DNA of 64,000 nt, from positions 62,001 through 126,000 of the forward strand of contig NZ_JADPJH010000039.1 in assembly GCF_023073315.1 (NCBI RefSeq). The letters run 5' to 3'. This stretch comes from Bradyrhizobium sp. 1. GTDB lineage: Bacteria; Pseudomonadota; Alphaproteobacteria; Rhizobiales; Xanthobacteraceae. Below are positions 8,592 to 18,400 of this stretch, piece by piece. Every line of letters begins with the position of its first letter. The stretch's first letter is position 1. A program made the position numbers and the translations under genes. A model generated the notes under the pieces. That model was not told the DNA's origin. It searched no databases and saw only the letters and a list, made by a program, of their open reading frames with translations.

Positions 8592-9638
8592 CTAGCGCGT
8601 TGCGTCCGCCAGCCAGCCGAACACCGAGAAAACCAAGGGCTTTCGCTCCAGATTGTAGGTTTCGGTGTCGCGCGCGGCGCGGACGATCTTTTCCCATACC
8701 TCAGCTAGGCGCGCAAGGCGCGGCAGGTTCTGGTTGGCGTTGGCCTCGTCCGCATGCAGGCGTTCCGCAATCCAGCGATCGATGCCGTCGATGAAGGCCG
8801 CGAGCGCGACGCGGTCGCTGGTCCCCAGCGATTCGCCGAGCGTGTGCAACTCGCGCGGATCGACTTGTGGCAGTCGCGCAAGCAGCGACGCCGTGCGCTG
8901 CTGGAGTTTCAACGCGTCCCCGCCGAGCAGCGTCAGGGCCCGCGCGACGCTGCCCTCGGAGGCCTCCGCCGCTTCGCGCAGGGCGAGGTCCGTCGGAGCC
9001 ACGTCAGCCGCCGAAGCCGCGGCGCTGATCACCTCGTCCGTTCCGAGCGGCCGCAGGCGCAGCTTGCGGCAACGTGACTGAATTGTGGCGAGCACGCGGG
9101 CCGGCGCGTGGCTCACCAGCAGGAACAGCGATTGCTGCGGCGGCTCCTCCAGGATTTTCAGCAGCGCGTTGGCCGCGTTCGGATTGAGCTCGTCGACGGT
9201 ATCAACGATACAGACACGCCAGCCTTCGGCCGCCGCGGTCGAGCCGAAGAAGCCGATCGTCTCGCGCGTCTCGTCCACGGTGATCACGGTGCGCATCACG
9301 CCGCGGTCGTTGGCGGTGCGCTCCAGCGTCAAAAGACCGCCATGCGAGCCAGCCGCGACCTGCCGCGCCACGGCGTCATCAGGATTGATCGCGAGATCTT
9401 CGGCGCTCTGCACGGCAGGTGCCAGTGGCTGGCCGTGCGCAAGCACGAAGCGCGCCATGCGATAGGCCAGCGTCGCCTTGCCGATGCCCTGCGGGCCGCC
9501 GATCAGCCAGGCATGCGGGATGCGGCCGCTGCGATAGGCCGTCAGCAGCGCCATCTCGGCCTCGCGATGGCCGAACAGTCTTGACGTCTCGCGCGGATGC
9601 GGAATCGCGCTCTCGCGCTCGGCCTGACGCGGGCTCAT
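8592..9638 (-). CDS. holB: DNA polymerase III subunit delta'
   Basis: The 348-residue clamp-loader subunit belongs to the AAA+ family. It has HAWLIGGPQGIGKATLAYRM (Walker A-like), the sensor-containing segment NAANALLKILEEPP, and the conserved ATIQSRCRKLRLRPL, which includes the SRC motif of clamp loaders. With the tau/gamma and delta subunits it loads the beta clamp. ATG at 9638 overlaps the tmk stop by four bases (ATGA), implying translational coupling. The usual alphaproteobacterial order tmk-holB-metG is kept. Confidence 0.95.
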   Translation of the reverse strand: MSPRQAERESAIPHPRETSRLFGHREAEMALLTAYRSGRIPHAWLIGGPQGIGKATLAYRMARFVLAHGQPLAPAVQSAEDLAINPDDAVARQVAAGSHGGLLTLERTANDRGVMRTVITVDETRETIGFFGSTAAAEGWRVCIVDTVDELNPNAANALLKILEEPPQQSLFLLVSHAPARVLATIQSRCRKLRLRPLGTDEVISAAASAADVAPTDLALREAAEASEGSVARALTLLGGDALKLQQRTASLLARLPQVDPRELHTLGESLGTSDRVALAAFIDGIDRWIAERLHADEANANQNLPRLARLAEVWEKIVRAARDTETYNLERKPLVFSVFGWLADATR

Positions 9639-10321
9639 ACCGACAGCACCGAGGCTGGCGTCGGAAGCAGACGCTCGCGCAGCGCCGTCCAGACGCGCCC
9701 CGCGACCGTGTCAGGATCGGAATTGGCGTCGATCAGCACGCAACGCGAAGGCTCGTCCGCCGCGATCTTGCGATAAGCCTCGCGCAGGCCCTCGTGGAAG
9801 CCGAGCTTTTCGCCCTCGAACCTGTCCGGCGTGGCGCTGCCGCGCCGCACGGCGGCGCGCTGCAGGCCGATCTCGACCGGCAGGTCCAGGATGATGGTGA
9901 GATCCGGCTTCAAATCGCCGATCGTGACCCGCTGCATCGCATTGATGAGACCGATTGGGACGCTGCCGAGGCTACCCTGATAGGCGTGCGTCGAGTCGGT
10001 AAAACGATCGCACAGCACCCAGGCGCCTCGATTGAGCGCGGGCTGGATCACGGTGCGGACATGGTCGTCGCGCGCGGCGGCAAACAGCAGCGTCTCGGCC
10101 TCAGGCCCGAGCAGCTTGCCCATGCCCGACAGAACCAGATAGCGCATGATCTCGGCACCCGGCGAGCCGCCGGGCTCGCGCGTGACGAGCGTGCGCATCC
10201 TCGCCGCTTTCAGGCGGTCGGCGAGCTTCTTGATCTGGGTCGACTTACCCGTCCCCTCACCGCCTTCAAAGGTGATGAAACGTCCGCGTCCGGACCGCCG
10301 CTGTCCCGCACTTTCACTCAT
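9635..10321 (-). CDS. tmk: Thymidylate kinase
   Basis: The 228-residue dTMP kinase makes dTDP for DNA synthesis. The P-loop FEGGEGTGKSTQIKKL (near residues 17-32), the DR-x motif CDRFTDSTHAYQG and the LID region with QRAAVRRG are all visible. The C-terminal ADEPSRCVLIDA is typical of the family. Length is normal to slightly long because of about 12 extra N-terminal residues. Start ATG at 10321 lies two bases after the stop of the D-alanyl-D-alanine carboxypeptidase gene, so the genes are probably co-transcribed. Confidence 0.96.
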   Translation of the reverse strand: MSESAGQRRSGRGRFITFEGGEGTGKSTQIKKLADRLKAARMRTLVTREPGGSPGAEIMRYLVLSGMGKLLGPEAETLLFAAARDDHVRTVIQPALNRGAWVLCDRFTDSTHAYQGSLGSVPIGLINAMQRVTIGDLKPDLTIILDLPVEIGLQRAAVRRGSATPDRFEGEKLGFHEGLREAYRKIAADEPSRCVLIDANSDPDTVAGRVWTALRERLLPTPASVLSV

Positions 10322-10323
10322 GA

Positions 10324-11586
10324 TCAGAGCTTCTCGGCGCCCGCGCGGAACATGCCGATCACGAGCTCGCTGGCGCCGTCGATCGCGCGCCGTACTGTCG
10401 AGCCGGTGCCGATCGCATCGGCCGCATAGACCGGTGTCTCCACCGCGATGTTGCCGCTGCGCCAGACCTTGACCACGCCGACCTTCTGGCCAGCCTCGAC
10501 CGGGGCGCGCACCGGGCCGCTATAGACCACGCGCGCAATCAACTTGTCGCTGCCGTTCTTGTGCACCATCACCTTCACGGGATCTTTCGCGACGAGCTTC
10601 ACCGAGCGGCTCTCGCCGCCGAACACTTTGGCGTAGCCGACCGGCTGGTCGGCCGCGATCAACGTGCGGGTCTCGAAATTGCGAAAGCCCCATTCCAGCA
10701 TCTTCTTGGCTTCGGTGGCGCGGTCCTCGGGGTCTTCGAGCCCATTGATGACGACGATCAGCCGCGTGCCGTTCTGCACGGCAGAGCCCACCATGCCGTA
10801 GCCGCCTTCCTTGGTGAACCCGGTCTTCAGGCCGTCAGCGCCTTCCATTGAATTCAGCAACGGATTGCGGTTCGGCTGGCGGATCTTGTTCCAGGTGAAT
10901 TCCTTCTCGCCGAACAGTTTGTAGAATTCGGGGAAGTCCAAGATGATGTGCCGGGCGAGGATGCCGAGCTCGCGCACGGTCATCTTGTTGCCGGGGTCGG
11001 GCAGGCCGTTGGAATTGCCGAAGGTGGACTTCGGCATGCCGAGCTCGCGGGCGCGCTTGGTCATGAAGTCGGCGGCGAAAATCCGCTCGTTGCCGGCCAT
11101 GGCTTCAGCCAGCGCGATGCAGGCGTCGTTGCCGCTCGGAATGATGGCGCCGTGCAGGAGATCGTCGACCGAGACCTTGCTGTTGATGGCCGCGAACATG
11201 GTCGAGGTGCCCGACGGCGCTCCGCCCTTGCGCCAGGCGTTCTCGCTGATCCGGTATTCGTCGGTCAGCTTGATGTCGCCCTTCTTGATGGCGTTGAAGA
11301 CGACTTCGGCCGTCATCAGCTTCATCATGCTGGAGGGCGCGCGTAGCTCATCGGCGTTCTTCTCGAACAGCACGCTGCCGCTGGACGCCTCGATCAAAAT
11401 GGCGGTCGGCGCGTCGCCGTCAAAACCGGACTCTTCCGCCTTCTTGGCGCCCTGGACGCTCTGGTTGGCGGCGTAGAGCGCCCCGCCCCAGCCGATGCCC
11501 GCCACCAGGATTGCCGCGATCAGCCCGCGCGCCAGTGCGCCGGCGGTGAGCCGGGTGCGATGGAGCGGAAAAAGACGAAATGCCAT
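10324..11586 (-). CDS. D-alanyl-D-alanine carboxypeptidase (PBP5/6 family, S11)
   Basis: The 420-residue low-molecular-weight penicillin-binding protein trims the terminal D-Ala of peptidoglycan stem peptides. The three active-site motifs are clear: SMMK (nucleophile Ser86, Lys89), SGN (151-153) and KTG (254-256). An N-terminal hydrophobic segment (LARGLIAAILVAGIGWGG) exports or anchors it, and the C-terminal third (KVMVHKNGSDKLIARVVYSG onwards) is the beta-rich PBP5 C-terminal domain. ATG at 11586 is chosen over an upstream start at 11679 that adds 31 unlikely residues. It heads the run with tmk, holB and metG. Confidence 0.94.
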   Translation of the reverse strand: MAFRLFPLHRTRLTAGALARGLIAAILVAGIGWGGALYAANQSVQGAKKAEESGFDGDAPTAILIEASSGSVLFEKNADELRAPSSMMKLMTAEVVFNAIKKGDIKLTDEYRISENAWRKGGAPSGTSTMFAAINSKVSVDDLLHGAIIPSGNDACIALAEAMAGNERIFAADFMTKRARELGMPKSTFGNSNGLPDPGNKMTVRELGILARHIILDFPEFYKLFGEKEFTWNKIRQPNRNPLLNSMEGADGLKTGFTKEGGYGMVGSAVQNGTRLIVVINGLEDPEDRATEAKKMLEWGFRNFETRTLIAADQPVGYAKVFGGESRSVKLVAKDPVKVMVHKNGSDKLIARVVYSGPVRAPVEAGQKVGVVKVWRSGNIAVETPVYAADAIGTGSTVRRAIDGASELVIGMFRAGAEKL

Positions 11587-11738
11587 GGCCAAGCCCTGAG
11601 AGCGGCGTTCTAACAGCAGGAACCGGCGCGAACAACAGAGGCTGGCAGCCGGAACCCGAGATTGCACGATTCTCGCCACGCCTCTATCGTGGCACCTGAT
11701 ATTTCTCGACCAAACCTCTGAAAAAAGGCGGAAAAGCG

Positions 11739-12695
11739 ATGTCGTCCACCCGCGTGATCAAGGCCAACGGGATCGACCTGTTCATCCGCGAAGCCGGCCA
11801 GGGTCCACTGGTGGTGCTGTGCCATGGCTGGCCCGAACTGTCCTATTCCTGGCGCCACCAGATCGTGGCACTCGCCGACGCAGGCTTCCGCGTCGTCGCC
11901 CCCGACATGCGCGGCTATGGCCAGAGCGCGGCGCCGTCTGAGGTGAACGCCTATTCGATCTTCGACACGGTGGGTGACATCGTCGGCCTCGTGCAGGCGC
12001 TCGGCGAGACCAAGGCAATGGTGGTCGGCCACGATTGGGGCGCGCCGGTCGCATGGCATGCGGCCCTGTTCCGGCCCGACATCTTCACGGCGGTCGCGGG
12101 CCTGAGCGTACCGCCGCCGTTCCGCGGCCGCGGCAAGCCGCTCGAGCTGCTGCGCCAGGGCGGCGTGACCAATTTCTACTGGCAGTATTTCCAGACCCCT
12201 GGCGTCGCCGAAGCCGAGTTCGAGCATGACGTCGCCCGCACCATGCGCATCGTGCTCGGCGGCCGCGGGCTCGCCGATCCCAGCGCCGCAATGTTCGTGC
12301 AGGAGGGCAAGGGCTTTCTCGGCCACGGCAACCCGGAGGAGCCGCTGCCGGGCTGGCTGAGCGAGGCCGATCTCGCCACCTTCACCGAGACCTTCCGCAA
12401 GTCGGGCTTCCGCGGCGGGCTGAACTGGTATCGCAACCTCGACCGCAATTGGGAGCTGACGGCGCCCTGGCAGGATGCGCGGATCCACCAGCCCTCCCTC
12501 TTCATTGCCGGTTCGAAAGACGCCGTCATCACCGGCCTGATCGGCGCCAAGCGCGTCAACGAACTCGAGCGCGTGCTGCCCAATCTCAAGCGCAAGCTGA
12601 TCATCGAGGGCGCCGGCCATTGGGTGCAGCAGGAGCGGCCCGACGAAGTCAACGCCGCGTTGCTCAAATTCCTGCGCGAGGCGGCCGTGCGCTAG
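11739..12695 (+). CDS. Soluble epoxide hydrolase-like alpha/beta hydrolase
   Basis: The 318-residue protein matches the soluble epoxide hydrolase group: oxyanion motif HGWPE (29-33), nucleophile Asp99 in GHDWGAPVAW, cap-domain tyrosines in the FYWQYFQTPG and LNWYRNLDRN segments, and the catalytic His in EGAGHWVQQERP near the end. Such enzymes hydrolyse epoxides to diols through an aspartyl-ester intermediate; an Asp nucleophile is also found in haloalkane dehalogenases, but the cap tyrosines favour epoxides. The start ATG follows AAAAAAGGCGG. The gene converges on the acetyltransferase gene with a four-base overlap. Confidence 0.88.
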   Translation: MSSTRVIKANGIDLFIREAGQGPLVVLCHGWPELSYSWRHQIVALADAGFRVVAPDMRGYGQSAAPSEVNAYSIFDTVGDIVGLVQALGETKAMVVGHDWGAPVAWHAALFRPDIFTAVAGLSVPPPFRGRGKPLELLRQGGVTNFYWQYFQTPGVAEAEFEHDVARTMRIVLGGRGLADPSAAMFVQEGKGFLGHGNPEEPLPGWLSEADLATFTETFRKSGFRGGLNWYRNLDRNWELTAPWQDARIHQPSLFIAGSKDAVITGLIGAKRVNELERVLPNLKRKLIIEGAGHWVQQERPDEVNAALLKFLREAAVR

Positions 12696-13207
12696 GCCGG
12701 GTCCCTTCTCATGGCAATGTGCGCATCACCCGCCCGCCCAGTCTCGACGAATCCGTGCCGCAGGTAAAACCGGCGCGCGGCCACATTGCTCGCAAGTACC
12801 GTGAGCGTCAGCGCTGCGATACCCTGCTGCCGCGCGCTGGCTGCGAGAGCGTCGATAATCTTCGTCCCGGCGCCGCGACCGCAATCAGCCGGCAGCAGCG
12901 CGATGTCGACGATGTGCCAGCGCTCGCTTGCGCAATGAAGCAGCAGCCGGCCGATCGCGGTGCCGTTTCGTGTCACGATCAGCGATAGCGCGTCGGGAAA
13001 TTGCGCGGCATATCCGGCCGTCTGGCTGCTGAACTGCTGCGCGATCACCTGGTCGAGGATCGGCCCGGACAGGCCCATGGCGGCGAATTGTCCGGTCCGC
13101 GTCCCCTCGAAGAGATGCCGGATGAACGGTGCGTCGATCGGGCCCGCGGCCCGAAGCCGCAGCGCAGGATCGTCCAGGACGATGTCTAGCGCCACGCCGT
13201 CAATCAT
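12692..13207 (-). CDS. GNAT family N-acetyltransferase
   Basis: The 171-residue protein shows the GNAT fold: beta strands around HIVDIALLPADCGRGAGTKII, where the Q/R-x-x-G-x-G/A acetyl-CoA loop appears as DCGRGAGTK, and the C-terminal LASNVAARRFYLRHGFVETG, which is the conserved N-x-x-A-x-x-x-Y-x-x-x-G-F motif. The target amine is unknown. ATG at 13207 is chosen; a GTG at 13219 is also in frame. Its stop overlaps the stop of the convergent epoxide hydrolase gene. Ten to twenty bases separate its start from the tail-collar gene stops. Confidence 0.85.
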   Translation of the reverse strand: MIDGVALDIVLDDPALRLRAAGPIDAPFIRHLFEGTRTGQFAAMGLSGPILDQVIAQQFSSQTAGYAAQFPDALSLIVTRNGTAIGRLLLHCASERWHIVDIALLPADCGRGAGTKIIDALAASARQQGIAALTLTVLASNVAARRFYLRHGFVETGRAGDAHIAMRRDPA

Positions 13208-13229
13208 GCCGTCGCGCACTCAAGCTGGT

Positions 13230-13772
13230 TCAGGAGAACGCCGGATAAATTCCCGCACAGGCGATGCACCAGACGATCGCCTGGGTAGGTTGCGTGTTGT
13301 CGTGTGGCTGGTTCTGCCCGGTCATCGCGACGGCGTTGGGCGCCAAGGTCAGGGTGCCGGGCGGCGCCGTGAAGCCGTTAAAGCCAGGATCGATCGCCAC
13401 CGTGCTCCCCGCCGCTCCGGGACCTGCGGTAGCGCCTTGCGCGCTCTTGTTGCCGAGTTGCAGAACGTGCGTGTGCTTCGCCATGTTGTCGCTCACCAAG
13501 TTCACCTGAGGACTGCCGACGACCTCGCCGATGACGCGGTTCTGCAGTCCTGGACCTTGGCCCTGGCTGATCGCGATCGACCCGTTTAGGTTGGGCAAGG
13601 CGAAATTGGTCGTACCGTTGCCGCCGTAATAGGTGCCGATCAGTGAAAACAGAGACGTGTAGGCCTGAAGGGCGAGAAGCTGGCCGCCGCACGGCAACCA
13701 AACATTGTTGAAGCCGCCGACCGCCCAAGAAAACGGGAAGGCTTGGATTTCTCCGAGGTACGGGTCTGACAT
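13230..13772 (-). CDS. Phage tail collar domain protein (MdpB-like), paralogue 1
   Basis: The 180-residue protein begins MSDPYLGEIQAFPF and contains the tail-collar core CGGQLLALQAYTSLFSLIGTYYGGNGTTNFALPNLNGSIAI, seen in phage tail fibre collars and in 'microcystin-dependent' proteins of bacterial chromosomes. The later HTHVLQLG and the C-terminal QAIVWCIACAGIYP also fit. A GAGGAAA site precedes the ATG. It is third in transcription order of three tandem paralogues on this strand, with no phage structural genes nearby. Its role is unknown; the location beside an adhesin suggests a secreted or surface protein (inference). Confidence 0.87.
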   Translation of the reverse strand: MSDPYLGEIQAFPFSWAVGGFNNVWLPCGGQLLALQAYTSLFSLIGTYYGGNGTTNFALPNLNGSIAISQGQGPGLQNRVIGEVVGSPQVNLVSDNMAKHTHVLQLGNKSAQGATAGPGAAGSTVAIDPGFNGFTAPPGTLTLAPNAVAMTGQNQPHDNTQPTQAIVWCIACAGIYPAFS

Positions 13773-13813
13773 GGTGTGTTTTCCTCGTGACTGAATACGG
13801 ACGCGCGCGCAGC

Positions 13814-14341
13814 CTAGCCGGATGAAGGGAAGATGCCTTCGTAGCAGATGCAGTAATTGGCAACGACGGTCGGCATCATGTTGTCGTGTCCGACGCTGTT
13901 GCCCGCCGTCACGACGCAGGGGGCCATGACAGCGTAAGTCCCGGCGTTCGCAGTCGGCGCATAGAGTTCACCTGATGACGCCGTGGCAAGATGGAGAGTC
14001 TGCCCGGGTGTTAAAGCCGTCCCCGTTGCGGTGGAGGACGTCAGCGCATGACTGTGGGCCGGCATTTCGGCCTCGACCAACGTGTGCTGCTCCTCACCCG
14101 CGGCCTGCCCCAACGCATAGTTCGGGAAGCTTGGACCCTGTCCCTGTCCGATCGCGACGCGGCCGCGAAGATCGGGAAGGTTGAAGGTGCTGGCACCGTC
14201 GCCGCCATAGGTCGTGCCGACCACGGTATAAAGCGTGTCGTACTGTGAGATCGGCAGCGATTGTCCTGCGCAGGCCAACCAACCGTTGGGAATACGTGGA
14301 AAGCCGAACAGTCGAATCTCGCCGATAAACGGATCTGACAT
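13814..14341 (-). CDS. Phage tail collar domain protein (MdpB-like), paralogue 2
   Basis: The 175-residue paralogue starts MSDPFIGEIRLFGF and carries CAGQSLPISQYDTLYTVVGTTYGGDGASTFNLPDLRGRVAIGQGQG, the collar core with the LPDLRGR motif. AEMPAHSHAL and a C-terminal ANYCICYEGIFPSSG complete the family pattern. It lies 41 bases upstream of paralogue 1 and 114 bases downstream of paralogue 3. A GGATC/CAGG-rich site precedes the ATG. None of the three has an obvious signal peptide. Confidence 0.87.
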   Translation of the reverse strand: MSDPFIGEIRLFGFPRIPNGWLACAGQSLPISQYDTLYTVVGTTYGGDGASTFNLPDLRGRVAIGQGQGPSFPNYALGQAAGEEQHTLVEAEMPAHSHALTSSTATGTALTPGQTLHLATASSGELYAPTANAGTYAVMAPCVVTAGNSVGHDNMMPTVVANYCICYEGIFPSSG

Positions 14342-14455
14342 CGCCTGTGATCCTTTGCCTTTGCGCTCTACCGCTTCAAATTGAAGGGTGCATGCGTGGA
14401 AGTTCGAAGCGTTGCTGCGGGGAATGTCGTTCGCGCAAGTCCCGTTGCGCAGCGG

Positions 14456-15001
14456 TCAGTTTCGCGACGGATATGTCCCCTGCGTCGCAATCAGATAGCT
14501 GATCACGAGATAGGGCTGCAGGTTGTTGTGCGCCTGACCACGGCCCTCATTCACCAGGTTGGTACCGATCGCCAAAGGCGTGTCGCCGCCGCCAGGCACT
14601 GCGAAAATCATCGTTGGACTGACCGGCGGCAGGGCGTTCGTTCCGAAGACATTGTTGGTGGGAGGGATGTTGCCACGTCCGGCCCCGGTGGTCGCGGACA
14701 CTTGAATCACATGATTGTGGGATGGGAGCTGCTGCACATTCAGAGTGACCGAATTCGTTCCGCTGACCATGCCAACCGGGTATGAACCGCCGCCGCCACT
14801 CGAGCCAAGGATCGCGCGACCGCGCAGATCAGGAAGCGCAAACGTCGTCGTTCCGTTGCCGCCATAGTATGTACCGAGCAACGAGAACAGCGCGGAATTT
14901 TGCTGGATCCCCAGCAGCGCGCCGTTACACAGCGCCCAGCCTCTGGGAATCGCTGCGCCTGCAAAAGGCATGATCTGGCCGAGAACTGGCTGGTACGGCA
15001 T
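14456..15001 (-). CDS. Phage tail collar domain protein (MdpB-like), paralogue 3
   Basis: The 181-residue paralogue starts MPYQPVLGQIMPFAG with GWALCNGALLGIQQNSALFSLLGTYYGGNG, then ALPDLRGRAIL, QLPSHNHVIQV and a C-terminal LVISYLIATQGTYP. The ATG at 15001 is preferred because GGGGAGG precedes it and because the other paralogues start at the same alignment point; an in-frame TTG at 15109 would add 36 residues unlike the family. It is the first gene of the triplet and is transcribed away from the IPT/TIG adhesin gene, with about 440 bases between the two starts. Confidence 0.87.
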   Translation of the reverse strand: MPYQPVLGQIMPFAGAAIPRGWALCNGALLGIQQNSALFSLLGTYYGGNGTTTFALPDLRGRAILGSSGGGGSYPVGMVSGTNSVTLNVQQLPSHNHVIQVSATTGAGRGNIPPTNNVFGTNALPPVSPTMIFAVPGGGDTPLAIGTNLVNEGRGQAHNNLQPYLVISYLIATQGTYPSRN

Positions 15002-15443
15002 GACCCCTCCCCAATAATTGAGCGACCCGTCGCGTCGTGATGCGATGAACGACGGAGCAACTAAATCAAAAAATGAACTTTGTACGATCCACTCGCCGAG
15101 ATTGTTCAACAGGTCTCATTCACAGTCAAGCACCAGCGCAACCATAAATGCACATGGCCCCGCACCGGCACTTATTACTAAAGCACGCCCTTGTTGCCGC
15201 AATGCAACGGTTCGCGGGAAAGTAGTCTTCCAAGGGGCTTTCGGCAGCAAGGCTCTTGCCTTGTGTGACGCGCCCCGTCCAAATGCACGTAAGAATATAG
15301 ACGAATAATTACACAATCAGGGATTTCAGGGCGAACGCTCTTCCGAGAGCTGCCGCCAAGGGGGGCCGGTGAGTCACGCAATTGCGGTGGCCGTGCCAGA
15401 CATAATCAGGGAATTGGCGGTCCGGGTGCGCGATTGCGGAGCT
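15002..15443. promoter_or_regulatory. Divergent intergenic region between collar genes and adhesin
   Basis: About 440 bases with no supportable gene separate the first tail-collar gene (leftward) from the adhesin (rightward), so both promoters should lie here. The stretch is richer in A and T than its flanks around 15060-15180 and 15290-15320. I see no clear operator or sigma-70 pair that I would defend. An in-frame GTG at 15369 could extend the adhesin by 25 residues. Confidence 0.4.
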
Positions 15444-18400
15444 ATGCCTCAGCGGATACTGCGCGCTCTTTGGGGCGCAGCGCAAAGCATCTGCATCGCG
15501 GCCGTCTTGATGCTCGGCGCGATGGCCGCGGCGAACGCTGCTTGCGATCAAACAACGAATTCGACATCCGGCGTAACGGTCAACTTCACGTCGGTCGGGC
15601 AGACCTACCGCCTGTGCTTGACTGTCGGCACGGCCTCCGCCCCTGCCGATGACGCCGTCGTGTGGGGCCTTTTTTCCGTCCAGGGCACGGACACATTTTT
15701 CAATGCACCGATCGCCAATTCCAGCGGCACCAACGCGGGCAACCAACAGCTCACTGCCGCTGACTACAATCCGACGACGGCGAAGGCGACCTATACGTTT
15801 CATCCGGCAAACCCGAACGGAGCTGGTGTCAGCGCGAATGCCGGCCAGGCCGGGATCGACATTACGCTGAACAGCGCGACAGGTAACGGACAGGAGCAGA
15901 TCACGCTCTATTACGCGCCCGGCTGCAGCGATTTCACCGCAAGCTGCCCCGGCAGCACGATCGCGAACGCCTCCTACGTGTTCACTATCAATCTGCCCAG
16001 CCCTACCGTGACGGCGATTTCGCCGACGTCCGGGCCGCTGGCCGGCGGCACTTCGGTGGTCATCACAGGCACTAATTTTACCGGGACGACTGGCGCCGGC
16101 GGCGTCAAGTTCGGCGCGACCAATGCGACCAGCTACACGGTCAATTCCAACACCCAGATCACCGCGACCGCACCGGCAGGATCCGCCGGCACCGTCGATA
16201 TCACGGTCACGAACGGCTCGACCTCGCCGACCTCGGCGGCAGACCAGTACACCTATGTCGCTGCGCCAACGGTGACCTCGATTACACCGACATCAGGTCC
16301 AACCGGTGGCGGCACATCGGTGATCATCACCGGCACGAATTTCAGCACGACCACTGGCGCTGCCGGCGTGAAATTCGGCGCCACCAATGCCGCGAGCTAC
16401 ACGGTCAATTCGAACACTCAGATCACGGCCACCTCCCCCGCCGGCACCGGGACGGTCGACGTCACGGTGACGACCGCGGGCGGAACCTCGGCAACTTCGG
16501 CCGCCGACCAGTTTACCTATGTCGCCGCGCCGACTGTCACGTCGATCTCGCCGACCACGGGCCCGGGCGGTGGCGGCACCACAGTGACCATCACCGGCAC
16601 GAACTTCACAGGCGCGACGGCCGTGACGTTCGGGGCAACGGCGGCGACGGGGTTCACCGTCAATTCCGCCACCCAGATCACGGCGACCTCGCCGGCCGGC
16701 ACCGGCACCGTGGACCTCAGGGTCACGACCGCAGGCGGCACCTCGGCAACATCGGCGGCGGATCAGTTCACCTATCTCGCCGCCCCCACCGTCACCTCGA
16801 TCTCACCGATCGCGGGGCCCACGGCCGGCGGCACCACGATTACGATCACCGGTACCAATTTCACCGGCGTCACCGCCGTGACGTTTGGTGCGACCGCCGC
16901 GGCCGGCTTCACATTCAATTCAGCGACATCGATCACGGCGACCTCGCCAGCCGGGGCCGGCGTTGTGGACGTCAGGGTCACCACGCCTGGCGGCACGTCC
17001 GCGACCTCGGCGGCGGACCAGTTCACCTATGTGGCCCCGCCGACCGTGACGTCGATCTCGCCGACAGCAGGCCCGCAGACCGGCGGCACCACCGTGATCA
17101 TCACCGGCACGAACCTCTCCGGCGCGACCGCGGTCACCTTCGGCGCAACGGCAGCGACCGGATTCACTGTCAATTCGGCCACCCAGATCACCGCGACGTC
17201 GCCCGCAGGCACAGGCATGGTCGATATCACGGTGGCGACGGTAGGCGGAACGTCGGCCACATCGGCGGCGGACCAGTTCACCTATGTCCCGGCGCCGACC
17301 GTCACCTCGATCTCGCCGACATCGGGCCCAGGTGGCGGCGGCACCACCGTCACCATCACCGGCACAAATTTATCAGGCGCCACGGCCGTGACGTTCGGCG
17401 CAACGGCGGCGACCGGCTTCACCGTCACTTCGGCGACACAGATCACCGCAACATCCCCGGCAGGAACCGGCACCGTCGACATCAGGGTGACGACAACCGG
17501 CGGCACGTCTGCAACATCGGCGGCCGACCAGTTCACCTATATCCCCACCCCGAACATCACCTCGATCTCCCCCACCGCCGGCCCGCAGACAGGTGGCACG
17601 GTGGTGACGATCACAGGCACGAATTTCACCGGCGTCACGGCCGTATCATTCGGCGGGACGGCCGCGGCCGGCTTCACTTTCAATTCCGCAACCTCGATCA
17701 CGGCGACCTCGCCGGCCGGGACCGGCGTCGTGGACGTCAGGGTCACCACGCCTGGCGGGACGTCCGCGACATCGGGAGCCGACCAGTTCACCTATTTCGG
17801 CACGCCGACGGTGACGTCGATTTCGCCGACGGGCGGCGTGCTCGCCGGCGGCACATCGGTGACGGTCACCGGCACCAATTTCGCCGGCGCAACGGCCGTG
17901 AAGTTCGGCGCGGTCAGCGCGACAGGTTTCACGGTCAACTCGGCGACGACGATCACCGCAACGTCCCCTCCCGGAACGGGCACCGTCGACATCAAGGTCA
18001 CGACACCCGGCGGAACGACGGTCACCTCCGCTGCGGACCAGTTCACCTACGCTGCCACGCCGACAGTGACCTCGGTTGCGCCAAACGCGGGCCCTGCGAC
18101 GGGCGGCTCGTCGGTCACCATCACCGGCACCGCGCTGACGGGTGCGACCGCGGTGAAGTTCGGCACCATCAATGCCACCAGCTTCACGGTCAATTCGGCC
18201 ACATCGATCACCGCGGCCTCGCCGGCTGGCGCCGGCACGGTCGATGTGACCGTGACGACACCTGGTGGAACCTCTGCCACCTCGGCGTCGGACCAATTCT
18301 TGTACACGCCAGCACCAACCGTCACCTCGATTTCTCCGACCACCGGGCCCGCGGTTGGTGCCACGTCCGTAGCTATCACCGGCTCCGGCTTCACCGGCGC

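Noticed and set aside
8548..8697. Longer MetRS start at 8697
   Set aside because: The extra 50 residues show no domain and run through the holB end; the GTG at 8547 has the better ribosome site.
16517..18046. Regular 84-residue minus-strand frames every 255 bases
   Set aside because: They are antisense to the IPT/TIG repeats and follow from the repeat period; no start sites. The array is also not a CRISPR, because the repeats are long, coding and have no spacers.
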